This document shows positions 1 to 9,207 of a stretch of DNA of 64,000 bases, in pieces (position 1 is the first letter of the stretch; each line of letters begins with the position of its first letter). This stretch comes from Pseudomonas sp. CCI4.2 (GTDB lineage Bacteria > Pseudomonadota > Gammaproteobacteria > Pseudomonadales > Pseudomonadaceae): the NCBI RefSeq assembly GCF_034350045.1, contig NZ_CP133781.1:1704001-1768000 (forward strand), given 5' to 3'. The translations under genes and the position numbers were made by a program. Below the pieces are notes generated by a model. It did no database searches. It was not told the DNA's origin and saw only the letters and a list, made by a program, of their open reading frames with translations.

Positions 1-111
1 ATGCCGCTGTTCACCAAACTCAAAGCGCGGGGGATCAAGGGATTTGCGGCGCTGGAAAATTACCCTTATGCGCAGGTACGGGAGTGGACGCGGGGCGCAA
101 TGATTGAATAA
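1..111 (+). CDS. C-terminal end of an unidentified protein (partial)
   Basis: The frame is open from the first base and stops with TAA at 109-111, giving 37 visible residues that end in REWTRGAMIE. The first codon happens to be ATG, but no ribosome site can be seen because the window starts there, so this is most likely the tail of a longer gene. It lies 31 bases upstream of the thioesterase on the same strand and may share its transcript. The family is not recognised. Confidence 0.5.
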   Translation: MPLFTKLKARGIKGFAALENYPYAQVREWTRGAMIE

Positions 112-142
112 GGCTGCATTCTTCCATCACTAGAGTCTGCTT

Positions 143-574
143 ATGACCGAGCAAAACCCGCAACGCGCTGATTATCGTCATTTCCAGCCGATCACCACCC
201 GCTGGCACGATAACGACATCTACGGGCATGTGAATAACGTGACCTATTACAGCTATTTCGACACGGCGGTGAATAGCTATTTGATCGAGCGTGGCGGTCT
301 GACTATTCATGACGGTGACGTGGTGGGTTTTGTGGTCAGTTCGTCGTGTGATTATTTCGCGTCGATAGCTTTCCCGGACTTGATCGACGTCGGCCTGCGC
401 GTTGGCAAGCTGGGTAATAGCTCGGTTCAGTATGAATTGGCGGTGTTCAAGGCAGGGGAAGACGAAGCCTGCGCGGCAGGGCGTTTCGTCCATGTGTTTG
501 TGGATCGGGCATCGAATCGCCCGGTGCCGATCCCAGATAAGCTGCGCGAGGCGTTGGAGCAATTAGTCCTGTAG
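143..574 (+). CDS. Acyl-CoA thioesterase, 4HBT hotdog family
   Basis: This 143-residue protein has the length of a single hotdog domain. Residues 20-32 read [13 protein letters not shown], the 4-hydroxybenzoyl-CoA thioesterase signature, with Asp25 in the catalytic position. Such proteins are cytoplasmic and hydrolyse acyl-CoA thioesters; the acyl group cannot be told from sequence. No membrane segment or signal peptide is seen. It follows an unidentified partial gene on the same strand and is followed by a REP palindrome. Family assignment is firm; substrate is unknown. Confidence 0.85.
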   Translation: MTEQNPQRADYRHFQPITTRWHDNDIYGHVNNVTYYSYFDTAVNSYLIERGGLTIHDGDVVGFVVSSSCDYFASIAFPDLIDVGLRVGKLGNSSVQYELAVFKAGEDEACAAGRFVHVFVDRASNRPVPIPDKLREALEQLVL

Positions 575-638
575 GAACCAACTTGTTGGCCGGGCGGCGT
601 CACGGTATACACCGCCTCGCCAACAAGTTGGCTCCTAC
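571..638. repeat. REP-type palindrome, GTAGGAGCCAAC family
   Basis: Two near-complementary arms, GTAGGAACCAACTTGTTGGC and its inverse near GCCAACAAGTTGGCTCCTAC, flank a GC-rich centre. The element sits between the thioesterase and the convergent oxidoreductase gene. The same family recurs at 11,002, 34,013 and 38,043. Confidence 0.85.
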
Positions 639-678
639 AAAGGGCGGTGTTTACAGCGCGATAGCGGGGCGTTTAATC

Positions 679-3015
679 CTACAAAATTCGGGCACTGGCG
701 CTGGCTGTTTCCAGGCGGATGGCGACGAACTTGGACGTAGGCGTACTGCTGCCATCCCCGACACTTTCCAGGGGGACCAGCGGGTTCACTTCCGGGTAGT
801 AAGCGGCGGCTTGCCCAGCTGGGATGTCGAACGCCAGCAGCGTGAAGCCTTTGACGCGACGCTCCAGGCCGTCATTCCAAATTGAAATCAGGTCAGCTTT
901 TTGTCCCGGTTTAAAGCCCAGGCGAATGATGTCGGCTTCGTTGGCGAACAACACGTCACGCTGACCTTTGACCCCGCGATAACGGTCGTCCAATCCATAA
1001 ATGGTGGTGTTGTACTGATCGTGGGAGCGCATCGATTGCATGATCAAGTCCGGAATCTGACCCGTCGCTCGAACGTTTTCATGCACCAGATCCACGGGCA
1101 GGACGTTGGCCCTGAAGTTCGCTCGGGCTGTTTTGGTGTTCCAACGTCGTTCACCTGCCGCGTTGCCAAGGTAGAAGCCGCCTGGATGCTTCACGCGCTC
1201 GTTGAAGTCTTTGAAGCCGGGAATCGTGTCGGCAATCAGGTCGCGAATTCGGCTGTAATCGGCAGTTAGCCATAACCAATCCACGGGTTTGGTACCCAGG
1301 GTTGCCGCCGCAATCCCTGCGATGATCGCGGGTTCCGAGCGCATCTGTTTCGACAGCGGCTGCAGTTGGCCATTTGACGCATGGACCATGCTGAACGAAT
1401 CTTCAACGGTCACCGCTTGCGGGCCGTCAGCCTGAATATCGATGTCGGTACGGCCGAAGCACGGCAGGATCAACGCTTGTTTGCCGTGGGTCAGGTGGCT
1501 GCGGTTGAGCTTGGTGCTGATTTGCACGGTCAGGTCGCATTTGCCCAGCGCCTTAACGGTACGCGAACTGTCCGGGGTGGCTTGGGCGAAGTTGCCGCCC
1601 AGGCCGATAAATACTTTGGAGTGCCCATCAAGCATTGCGTGAATGGCTTCAACCACGTTGTGACCATTGGTACGCGGCATTTTGAACTGAAAGCGTTTTT
1701 CCAGCGCATCAAGGAACAGCGTCGGTGGACGCTCATTGATGCCCATGGTCCGGTCGCCTTGCACGTTGCTGTGGCCACGTACTGGGCACAGGCCGGCGCC
1801 CGGTTTGCCGATGTTGCCGCGCAGCAGCATCAGGTTGGCAATTTCCTGGATGGTTGGCACTGAGTGACGGTGCTGAGTGATACCCATCGCCCAGCACATG
1901 ATGACTTTTGTGCCTTTTGCGTACATCCGGGCAGCCGTTTCGATGTCGGTTAACGGCAAGCCTGACTGCTGAACAATCTCTTCCCAGGACGTGTCATCGA
2001 TGGACGCCAGGTAATCGAGCACACCGTCGGTGTGTTCGTTGAGGAAATCATGGTCGAAGACCGGTGGCGCGTTGGCCGCCTGAGCCTCACGCTCCCATTG
2101 CAGCAGGTACTTGGCCATTCCTCGCAGCAGTGCCATGTCGCCACCCAATGCCGGGCGCAAGTACGCGGTGCTGGTCGGTTCTGAACCGTTGCTGAGCATT
2201 TCCAGTGGGTGTTGTGGATGTTGGAAGCGTTCCAGACCACGCTCTTTCAGCGGGTTAACACACACCACTTGCGCGCCACGCAGGACCGCTTCACGCAGGG
2301 GTTCGAGCATGCGCGGGTGATTAGTACCGGGATTTTGCCCTAGGATAAAAATCGCATCAGCGTGTTCGAAGTCGGCGAAGGTTACGGTGCCTTTGCCTAC
2401 GCCCACGCTCTGCGCCAAGGCGACGCCACTGGCTTCATGGCACATGTTCGAGCAGTCAGGAAAATTGTTGGTGCCGAAAGAACGTACGAACAGCTGATAC
2501 AAATAGGCCGCCTCATTGCTGGCTCGGCCCGAGGTATAAAACTCGGCCATGTCCGGGCTCGGCAGATTGCGCAGGTGATGGCTGATCAAGGCGAAGGCGT
2601 TTTCCCAACTGATCGGTTTGTAACGATCGGTCTCGGCGTCGTAGCTCATGGGCTCGGTTAAGCGGCCTTGGTATTCAAGCCAGTAATCGCTTTGCTCGCG
2701 CAGGGCACTGACGCTGTAACGGGCGAAAAAGGAGGCGTCGACACGACGTTTGGTGGCTTCCCAGTTAACCGCTTTGGCGCCGTTCTCGCAGAACTTGACC
2801 ATGCCGCTTTCCGGCGAGTCGCCCCACGCACAGCCGGGGCAGTCGAAGCCGCCGTTCTGGTTAGTCTTGAGCATCATGCGGATGTTCTTCAGCGCGTTAT
2901 CGCTGGTGAGCCATGCTTGCGTCACGCTCATGAGCGCGCCCCAACCACCGGCCGGTCCTTTGTACGGCTTGTAGCGCTTGACCGGAACTTTGTCGGCTTG
3001 GTGATGACTGCTCAC
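679..3015 (-). CDS. FdhF/YdeP-family molybdopterin oxidoreductase
   Basis: This 778-residue protein has the size and layout of the YdeP-like branch of the formate dehydrogenase/DMSO reductase superfamily. Cys59, Cys62 and Cys76 (DCPGCAW then KFCENG) form a short N-terminal cysteine cluster; molybdopterin-binding regions follow, including FILGQNPGTNHPRM and a late molydopterin dinucleotide-binding domain. No twin-arginine signal is seen, so it is probably cytoplasmic. It overlaps the upstream fdhD by four bases, so the two form an operon in which FdhD likely matures the enzyme. No FdhB-like iron-sulfur or membrane subunit lies nearby. YdeP in E. coli has been linked to acid resistance; the substrate here is unknown. 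Confidence 0.85.
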   Translation of the reverse strand: MSSHHQADKVPVKRYKPYKGPAGGWGALMSVTQAWLTSDNALKNIRMMLKTNQNGGFDCPGCAWGDSPESGMVKFCENGAKAVNWEATKRRVDASFFARYSVSALREQSDYWLEYQGRLTEPMSYDAETDRYKPISWENAFALISHHLRNLPSPDMAEFYTSGRASNEAAYLYQLFVRSFGTNNFPDCSNMCHEASGVALAQSVGVGKGTVTFADFEHADAIFILGQNPGTNHPRMLEPLREAVLRGAQVVCVNPLKERGLERFQHPQHPLEMLSNGSEPTSTAYLRPALGGDMALLRGMAKYLLQWEREAQAANAPPVFDHDFLNEHTDGVLDYLASIDDTSWEEIVQQSGLPLTDIETAARMYAKGTKVIMCWAMGITQHRHSVPTIQEIANLMLLRGNIGKPGAGLCPVRGHSNVQGDRTMGINERPPTLFLDALEKRFQFKMPRTNGHNVVEAIHAMLDGHSKVFIGLGGNFAQATPDSSRTVKALGKCDLTVQISTKLNRSHLTHGKQALILPCFGRTDIDIQADGPQAVTVEDSFSMVHASNGQLQPLSKQMRSEPAIIAGIAAATLGTKPVDWLWLTADYSRIRDLIADTIPGFKDFNERVKHPGGFYLGNAAGERRWNTKTARANFRANVLPVDLVHENVRATGQIPDLIMQSMRSHDQYNTTIYGLDDRYRGVKGQRDVLFANEADIIRLGFKPGQKADLISIWNDGLERRVKGFTLLAFDIPAGQAAAYYPEVNPLVPLESVGDGSSTPTSKFVAIRLETASASARIL

Positions 3016-3851
3016 GCTTGATTCTCCATCGCAGGGCTAAATACACGCGGCGCGCTGTGCTGCGGCAGGTGAATTAAATTGAGGTTGTGTCGACGTGCCC
3101 ATTGCACCGCGAGGCCAGTGGGCGAAGACAGGCTGACCAGCGTCTGAATGCCTGCTCGCAGCACTTTCTGGATCAACTCCAGGCTGCATCGGCTGGTGAC
3201 AATGGCGAGTCCGCCGGTCATGGAAATGTTCTGGCGGATCAACGCGCCAATCAGTTTGTCGAGAGCGTTATGCCGGCCGATGTCTTCGCGGCCCAGCAAC
3301 AGCTCGCCGTTGCTGTTCATGAACAAGGCCGCATGGACGGCGCCGCAATGCTGGCCCAAGGGTTGGAACGCGCCGATACGTTGACGCAGTCCTTCCAGCC
3401 AGACCGCCGGCGGCAAAGGCGCACCGGGCAGCACCGTGAGTTCCGGCAGGGCTTGTTCCACCGCTTCTACGCCGCACAGTCCGCAGCCACTGGTGCCGGC
3501 GAGTTGGCGTCGCTGTTGCTTGAGGTTCCAGAACGCACGGCTGGCGATTTCCACCTGCGCGTGCTGCGCTGAACCTGAACCGCTGAGCTTCACATCGTAG
3601 ATTTCGTCAGGCGAGGCAATGATGCCGCTGCCCAGGCTGAATCCCACGATGAAGTCTTCCAGATCGCTCGGTGTGACCAGCATCACGGCCTGGCTAATGC
3701 CGTTGTAGGCGATGGCCAAAGCCACTTCTTCGGCGAGTTCGGTGCGAGCGGAGTCTTCGCGCTCAAGGTTCGAGTAGCTGTAGGACTGACTGGCGGCAGG
3801 CGCAGGCGAATGCAAAGCTAGCGCCGTGCTGACCGTGCGCTTGGAAGGCAT
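3012..3851 (-). CDS. fdhD: FdhD, formate dehydrogenase sulfurtransferase
   Basis: This 279-residue protein matches FdhD in length. It carries the CxxC motif (Cys123-Gly-Leu-Cys126 in TSGCGLCG) that passes sulfur from IscS to the molybdenum cofactor of formate dehydrogenase-type enzymes. The segment GREDIGRHNALDKLIG is also typical. It is the first gene of a two-gene operon and its stop overlaps the start of the molybdopterin oxidoreductase by four bases. The ribosome site before the start is weak. Identity is firm. Confidence 0.93.
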   Translation of the reverse strand: MPSKRTVSTALALHSPAPAASQSYSYSNLEREDSARTELAEEVALAIAYNGISQAVMLVTPSDLEDFIVGFSLGSGIIASPDEIYDVKLSGSGSAQHAQVEIASRAFWNLKQQRRQLAGTSGCGLCGVEAVEQALPELTVLPGAPLPPAVWLEGLRQRIGAFQPLGQHCGAVHAALFMNSNGELLLGREDIGRHNALDKLIGALIRQNISMTGGLAIVTSRCSLELIQKVLRAGIQTLVSLSSPTGLAVQWARRHNLNLIHLPQHSAPRVFSPAMENQA

Positions 3852-3945
3852 GGGAAAGTACCGGCATATTATGTATGCCTTAGCCTATGCCCGCTGCTGA
3901 ATGGCGTCTAATCGCTACTACCAATGCGTTGATAGATGGCGTCGA

Positions 3946-4833
3946 TCAAGGCGCATCAAGAATGCTTTGATAAGTGGCAAAACACGCTTCGGCCAATGCT
4001 GACCGTGGTGCGCTGCGGCGCATGAGCAAACCCAGCCGCGCCAAGGTGTGCGCATTGGCAATCGGTTGTAGGCGTAAGTGTTGGGTCAGCGTTTCGAAGC
4101 CGCCTTCAAGGGGCATGATCGCGCAACAAAATCCGCCGTGCACCGCTTGCAGCAGTTGGTGCACTGCGTCGGTTTGCAACATCGGTAATGGGTTCAGGCC
4201 ACGGCTGTGGAAATTGTGATCAATGGACTGACGAAAATGCATACCGCTGGTTAACAGGCCCAGCGGCAATTCGATCAAGCTTTCCCAGCTCAGGGGTTCA
4301 TCGCCAAAGTTGAAATGCCGCTGGTCATACAACAGCCCCATACGGGTTTGCGCCAGAGACAAAGAATCAAAACGCTCGCTGTCCAGTCGTTCTAGGTACG
4401 ACACGCCCAAATCGAGCTGATTGTTCGCCAGTTGCTCCAGTATTTGTTCGGAACTGAGTGACGACAATTCGAAGCGCAAATTTGGATGCAAGGTGTGCAG
4501 GCGCTGCATCAACACCATCGGATCGAAACTCGACAGCGGCACCACGCCCAGCCGCAGCGTCCCGACCAGATGCCCCCGGCACGCAGCGGCTTCGGCCTGT
4601 AACCCCTCATAAGCGGCCAATACCGTTCTGGCCCACGCGAGCACTCGTTCACCCGGCGCGGTAAAACCTTCAAAGCGCTGCCCCCGATTGACCAGCGGCA
4701 AGTCCAGCTCTTCTTCCAAGCTACGCAGGCGCATGGACAGGGTCGGCTGAGTGATGTGACACCGTGCCGCCGCTTGGCCGAAATGTCGGGTCTCGTCGAG
4801 GGCGATGAGGAATTTGAGCTGTTTGATGTCCAT
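3946..4833 (-). CDS. LysR-family transcriptional regulator
   Basis: The protein (295 residues from the ATG at 4833, which has GGAG just upstream; a GTG two codons earlier is also possible) opens with a LysR winged helix-turn-helix: MDIKQLKFLIALDETRHFGQ and later ITQPTLSMRLRSLEEEL. The C-terminal substrate-binding fold begins near residue 90 (GTLRLGVVP). It ends 94 bases from the fdhD start on the same strand, so it may control the fdhD operon, but this is inference from position. The effector is unknown. Confidence 0.85.
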   Translation of the reverse strand: MDIKQLKFLIALDETRHFGQAAARCHITQPTLSMRLRSLEEELDLPLVNRGQRFEGFTAPGERVLAWARTVLAAYEGLQAEAAACRGHLVGTLRLGVVPLSSFDPMVLMQRLHTLHPNLRFELSSLSSEQILEQLANNQLDLGVSYLERLDSERFDSLSLAQTRMGLLYDQRHFNFGDEPLSWESLIELPLGLLTSGMHFRQSIDHNFHSRGLNPLPMLQTDAVHQLLQAVHGGFCCAIMPLEGGFETLTQHLRLQPIANAHTLARLGLLMRRSAPRSALAEACFATYQSILDAP

Positions 4834-4995
4834 CTTCACTCCGATGCGTTTAGCAGGCGGCTGATTCTAGCGCGCTCTGGCTATCGGATGGGTGAACCGC
4901 AATTGGTCGGAACCCTCGGCTGACCCGTCTGTTCGAACTAAAGTTATCAACGCGGACATGACGTTCGTCCTTCTAAAAACGCAAGGAGAATAAGC

Positions 4996-5442
4996 ATGAG
5001 TATTTTTAGTTTTCTGAAAGAAGCAGGAGAAAAGATTCTTGATGCAGTAACGCCAGGCAACGCGAATGCCGATGAAGTGCTAAAAAAACATATCGCTGAC
5101 GTGGGCTTGGGTAACCCCAATATCCAGACCACCGTCGATGGCAGCACGGTAACAGCAACTGGCGAGGCGGCTAGCCAAGAGGAAAAAGAGAAGATTTTGG
5201 TGACGCTGGGTAATATTCAAGGAGTAGAAAAAGTCGATGACCAGATGACCCTCGCCGCCGGAGCAGCACCTACGACAGCATCGCGCTTCGAGACCGTACA
5301 GAAAGGCGACACACTCAGTGCCATCTCGAAAAGGGTGTATGGAGATGCCAACAAGTATCAAAAGATATTCGACGCCAATAAACCCATGCTCAAAGACGTA
5401 AACAAGATTTATCCGGGGCAATCGCTACGGATTCCTGAGTAA
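4996..5442 (+). CDS. BON-LysM protein, Kbp/YgaU-like
   Basis: This 148-residue protein has a BON domain (about residues 20-87, [19 protein letters not shown]) followed by a C-terminal LysM domain (about 96-147, YTVQKGDTL-like [19 protein letters not shown]). The same two-domain layout defines the E. coli potassium-binding protein Kbp (YgaU). No signal peptide is seen, as in Kbp. AAGGAGAA lies upstream of the start. It stands alone, with the LysR gene divergent upstream and a REP element downstream. A role in potassium sensing is inferred from the family. Confidence 0.88.
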   Translation: MSIFSFLKEAGEKILDAVTPGNANADEVLKKHIADVGLGNPNIQTTVDGSTVTATGEAASQEEKEKILVTLGNIQGVEKVDDQMTLAAGAAPTTASRFETVQKGDTLSAISKRVYGDANKYQKIFDANKPMLKDVNKIYPGQSLRIPE

Positions 5443-5455
5443 TCTCTAGCTAAAT

Positions 5456-5583
5456 GTAGGCGCGCGCTTGCCCGCGATGGAGCGCGAAGCGGTCCCAACC
5501 GACGACCCCATTGCAACTGAAAGAATCGAGTCGCGGGTTTACGACTGCTGCGCAGCCGATCGCTGGCAAGCGCGCTCCTACAG
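5456..5583. repeat. Long REP-type inverted repeat
   Basis: Outer arms TGTAGGCGCGCGCTTGCC and GGCAAGCGCGCTCCTACA are separated by a variable centre of about 90 bases. It fills the gap between the convergent kbp-like and yrfG genes and could also act as a transcript end. Confidence 0.75.
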
Positions 5584-5589
5584 GACTGC

Positions 5590-6252
5590 TCAAAGCCCGA
5601 CGATCAATTCCCGGTAATCCCCGACGGCGGAAAATTCTTCGGTGTCCTTCGGACCTTTATGGCTGTCGGGCTCGCTGACGGCCAGTAGGTGGGCAATGCC
5701 GAATCGCTGAGCGCTGCGCAGAATCGGCAGGGTATCGTCGATAAACAGGCTGCGGCTTGGCTCGAAGTCTATGTCGGCGTGTAGCGCGGCCCAGAACTGC
5801 GGGTTCTCTTTGGGGAAACCATAATCATGGGAGCTGATCATGCGTTCGAAGTAGGGCGCTAGCTGGACGCGCTCCATCTTTAATGACAGCGAATCGCGGT
5901 GCGCATTGGTGATCATGATCACCCGTTTGCCCGCAGCTTTGATCGCGGCCAGAAAGGTTTCAGCGTCAGGGCGCAGGGAAATCAAGTCGGCGGTTTCCAG
6001 CTTCAGGTCTCGCAGCGACAGCTTCAGCTCGGCGCTCCAGAAGTCCAGGCAGTACCAATTCAGCGTACCGGCATTCTTTTCGAACAGCGGCTGTATTTCC
6101 AGTTCGGCCATGGCTCGGCTGACCCCATGCAGGTCGGCATAGCGCTGTGGCAAGTGTTCCATCCAGAAATGGTTGTCGTAATGCAAGTCGAGCAAGGTGC
6201 CATCCATATCGAGCAGAACGGTATCAATGTCGCGCCAGGGTAAAGAAGGCAT
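5590..6252 (-). CDS. yrfG: GMP/IMP nucleotidase, HAD family
   Basis: This 220-residue HAD hydrolase has the nucleophile motif LLDMDGTLLD (Asp15, Asp17). Motif II is near VIMITNAH and the acidic motif near LFIDDTLPIL. Length, the LHYDNHFWMEHLP segment and the divergent nudE neighbour match YrfG, which dephosphorylates GMP and IMP. It is divergent from nudE across about 100 bases, as in other gammaproteobacteria. Cytoplasmic. Confidence 0.88.
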   Translation of the reverse strand: MPSLPWRDIDTVLLDMDGTLLDLHYDNHFWMEHLPQRYADLHGVSRAMAELEIQPLFEKNAGTLNWYCLDFWSAELKLSLRDLKLETADLISLRPDAETFLAAIKAAGKRVIMITNAHRDSLSLKMERVQLAPYFERMISSHDYGFPKENPQFWAALHADIDFEPSRSLFIDDTLPILRSAQRFGIAHLLAVSEPDSHKGPKDTEEFSAVGDYRELIVGL

Positions 6253-6351
6253 TTGAGATTCTCGTGCAGTGAATGAATAGCGTTGTCATTTCCGACACAG
6301 ACAATCGGAAAAGCCACGGTATAGTACCCCGTCCACGCCAAGGAGCCCGTC

Positions 6352-6918
6352 ATGCGCCAGAAACCCACCGTCCTCGCCCGCGAAATCGTCGCCAGTAGCC
6401 GTTTGTTCTGCGTTGAAGAGCTGCAACTGCGCTTTTCCAACGGGGTCGAGCGCACTTACGAGCGTCTGGTTAGCCGGGGCCCCGGATATGGCGCCGTGAT
6501 GATCGTTGCGATGCTCGATTCCGACCACGCGGTGTTGATCGAGGAGTACTGCGGCGGGATCGACGAATACGAGCTTTCCCTGCCTAAAGGTCTGATCGAA
6601 CCGGGTGAAGACATTTTGGCTGCCGCCAATCGCGAGCTAAAGGAAGAGGCGGGCTATGGCGCTCGCCAGCTTGAGCACTTGACCGAGCTGTCGTTGTCGC
6701 CCGGCTATATGAGTCAGAAAATTCAAGTGGTATTGGCCACTGACCTTTATGAAGAATCCTTGCCGGGAGACGAACCCGAGCCGATGCGGGTTGATCGCGT
6801 CAACTTGCGCGAGCTGTCCAGCTTGATCCAACACCCGCAATTCAGCGAAGGACGTGCCTTGGCCGCGCTGTACCTGGTGCGGGACTTGTTGACCCAGCGC
6901 GGGGACTTTCAGCCGTGA
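6352..6918 (+). CDS. nudE: ADP compounds hydrolase NudE (Nudix)
   Basis: This 188-residue protein contains a complete Nudix box from Gly80 to Tyr102 (G-x5-E86-x7-R94-E95-L-x-E98-E99-x-G101). NudE hydrolyses ADP-ribose, NADH and Ap3A-type compounds. The stop overlaps the GTG start of cysQ by four bases, so the two genes are translationally coupled. It is divergent from yrfG. Family and name are well supported by length and context. Confidence 0.9.
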   Translation: MRQKPTVLAREIVASSRLFCVEELQLRFSNGVERTYERLVSRGPGYGAVMIVAMLDSDHAVLIEEYCGGIDEYELSLPKGLIEPGEDILAAANRELKEEAGYGARQLEHLTELSLSPGYMSQKIQVVLATDLYEESLPGDEPEPMRVDRVNLRELSSLIQHPQFSEGRALAALYLVRDLLTQRGDFQP

Positions 6919-7763
6919 CTAACGTGTTTTCTAACTTGCCCCATCCGTTGTTGGCGCCCGTTATAGAGATGGTGCGACGTGCCGGTGAAGTGATCCTGCC
7001 GCATTGGCGCGCGGACGTTGCAGTGGTCACCAAAGCTGATGAGTCACCGGTGACGGCGGCGGATTTGGCCGCTCATCACCTATTGGTCGCTGGCTTGCAG
7101 GCATTGGCGCCGGACATCCATGTGTTGTCCGAAGAAGACGCCGACATTCCTTTGAGCGAGCGTGCCACCTGGGAGCGTTGGTGGCTGGTCGATCCGTTGG
7201 ATGGGACCAAGGAATTCATTTCTGGCAGCGAAGAGTTCACGGTCAATATCGCCCTGATTGAACGCGGCCGTGTGGTGTTTGGCGTAGTGTCGATGCCCAC
7301 CAATAACCGCTGCTATTTTGGCGGTGCGGGTTTGGGAGCATGGCGCAGTGATGATGAACACCATCTGATGCCGATCAAGGTGCGTGAGGTACTGGCGGCA
7401 GACGAAGCGTTCACCGTTGTCGCCAGCCGTCGCCATACCAGCCCGGAGCAGGAGCGTTTGTTGGCCGGGTTGTCGCAAAGCCTGGGCGAGTTGCAACTGA
7501 CGAATATCGGCAGCTCGTTGAAGTTTTGTTTGTTGGCCGAAGGCGCCGCCGATTGCTACCCGCGACTGGCGCCCACCTCGCAATGGGACACTGCGGCCGC
7601 TCAAGGGGTGCTTGAAGGCGCGGGCGGCGAAGTGCTCGACCTGTCCGGTGAAGTGTTCAGCTACCCGCCACGTGAATCGCTGCTGAACCCGTTTTTTCTG
7701 GCCTTGCCTGCTAAAGCAGCATGGCGCGGGAAACTGTTGGAGCTGGCCAAACAAAATCTGTAG
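6915..7763 (+). CDS. cysQ: 3'(2'),5'-bisphosphate nucleotidase CysQ
   Basis: This 282-residue member of the inositol monophosphatase family starts with GTG inside the nudE stop. Metal-binding residues are visible as Glu73-Glu74 (SEEDADIP) and Asp93-Pro-Leu-Asp96-Gly-Thr; a third, QWDTAAAQG, lies near the C-terminus. CysQ removes the toxic 3'-phosphoadenosine 5'-phosphate made during sulfate assimilation. Coupling to nudE puts two nucleotide-cleaning enzymes in one operon. Confidence 0.92.
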   Translation: MTNVFSNLPHPLLAPVIEMVRRAGEVILPHWRADVAVVTKADESPVTAADLAAHHLLVAGLQALAPDIHVLSEEDADIPLSERATWERWWLVDPLDGTKEFISGSEEFTVNIALIERGRVVFGVVSMPTNNRCYFGGAGLGAWRSDDEHHLMPIKVREVLAADEAFTVVASRRHTSPEQERLLAGLSQSLGELQLTNIGSSLKFCLLAEGAADCYPRLAPTSQWDTAAAQGVLEGAGGEVLDLSGEVFSYPPRESLLNPFFLALPAKAAWRGKLLELAKQNL

Positions 7764-7818
7764 ATACCGTCTTGTTGGTGAAAGGCAGACTGTACAGTTT
7801 CTTTGGAGGCGCCGGCTA

Positions 7819-8982
7819 TCAAACACCCACCGCCTGGGCATGACGCCGTTGCAGGTAGATGTAGAACAGCGCGGTCAGCACGGTCAGTACGGCGAGGGCA
7901 GCGCCGGTCCACGGCAAGTCGGCCAGGTTCGAGCCGCTGCCGACCACCAGGCCGCCGACCCAGGCGCCCGCCGCATTGCCGAGGTTAAAAGCACTTTGGT
8001 TGAGCGTCGACCCCAAGTTCGGGGCGTCACTGGCCTGATCGATAATCAGCAGCTGCAAGATCGGACACAGCGCGAACGCTACCACACCCCATATCAATAG
8101 AGTGATCGCGGCCGGAATCACCGAATGCGCGGTCTGGCTGAACAGCGCCACGACCAACACTACCGCCACTGACATTCCCACCAGCGAGGGCAACAAACGG
8201 CTATCAGCCAGCTTGCCGCCGAGCATGCTACCGCCGGTCAGCCCCAATCCAAACAGCAGCAGCATGAGGGTCACGCCGCGGGGGCCGACACCGGTCACGT
8301 CGTGCAGAATCGGCGCGATATAAGTGAAAACGCTGAACAGACTGGTCGACGCCAGCACGCTCATCGCCAATGCCAGCAACACAGTGGGTTTGCCCAGGAC
8401 GCGAAACTCGATGGCTAGGTTGGTTTCTTCCATGGCGATGTGGTTCGGCAGCCAGATCATCTGCGCCACGACCGCCACCATGCCAATCGCCGAGACCGCC
8501 CAAAACGTTGATCGCCAGCCCGCGTATTGACCAAGTGCCGTGCCCAGCGGTACGCCCAAGACGTTAGCCAAGGTCAAGCCGGTGAACATCAGCGCAATGG
8601 CCTGCGCCCGTTTGTTCGGCGCGACCAAGCCGGCGGCCACTACCGAGCCGATGCCGAAAAAGGCACCGTGGCACAAGGCGGTAATGACCCGCGCAGCCAT
8701 TAGCGCAGCGTAGGTCGGCGCCAGCGCACACAAAATATTGCCGAGGATGAACATCAGCGTCATGCCGAGCAAGGTGGCTTTGCGCGGCATGTTGGCAGTA
8801 GCGACCGCAAGGATCGGCCCGCCAAACACCACGCCAAGCGCGTAGCCGGTGATCAGCAATCCAGCGCGGGGAATGCTGACGTGCAGGTCGCCGGCGACAT
8901 CGGGCAGCAATCCCATGATCACAAATTCAGTGGTGCCAATGCCGAATGCGGCAACGGCCAGTGCAAGCAAGGCGAGTGGCAT
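7819..8982 (-). CDS. MFS drug/sugar efflux transporter, DHA1 type
   Basis: This 387-residue protein, from the ATG at 8982 with GGGA upstream, has about 12 hydrophobic segments. The first, MPLALLALAVAAFGIGTTEF, followed by VIMGLLPDVA, is typical of AraJ/Bcr-like major facilitator efflux pumps. The A-loop region is recognisable near GGPILAVATANMPRKATL. A longer reading to 9030 adds 16 polar residues and is less likely. It is convergent with cysQ. The substrate is unknown. Confidence 0.85.
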   Translation of the reverse strand: MPLALLALAVAAFGIGTTEFVIMGLLPDVAGDLHVSIPRAGLLITGYALGVVFGGPILAVATANMPRKATLLGMTLMFILGNILCALAPTYAALMAARVITALCHGAFFGIGSVVAAGLVAPNKRAQAIALMFTGLTLANVLGVPLGTALGQYAGWRSTFWAVSAIGMVAVVAQMIWLPNHIAMEETNLAIEFRVLGKPTVLLALAMSVLASTSLFSVFTYIAPILHDVTGVGPRGVTLMLLLFGLGLTGGSMLGGKLADSRLLPSLVGMSVAVVLVVALFSQTAHSVIPAAITLLIWGVVAFALCPILQLLIIDQASDAPNLGSTLNQSAFNLGNAAGAWVGGLVVGSGSNLADLPWTGAALAVLTVLTALFYIYLQRRHAQAVGV

Positions 8983-9207
8983 GTGTCTATTTCCCGTGTG
9001 TAACCTTGACGCCTGAGCAAGCACACGCATGCGACCGGCTCACTCGATCAGGTGATCGACGAGTGCATAAACGCAGGCTTATTAGAATAGTTTGAGTGCG
9101 CAACTGGGTACGGCGTAATAGTGGTTAGTATATGCAGCAACTGAAATATGGCGAATCGAATCCTCAGCGGACGCTTTTCTATAACCCTGTTTAACAAGGA
9201 AGCCCCA

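Noticed and set aside
1381-1863. A 160-residue plus-strand frame within the oxidoreductase gene
   Set aside because: Antisense shadow of the molybdopterin oxidoreductase.
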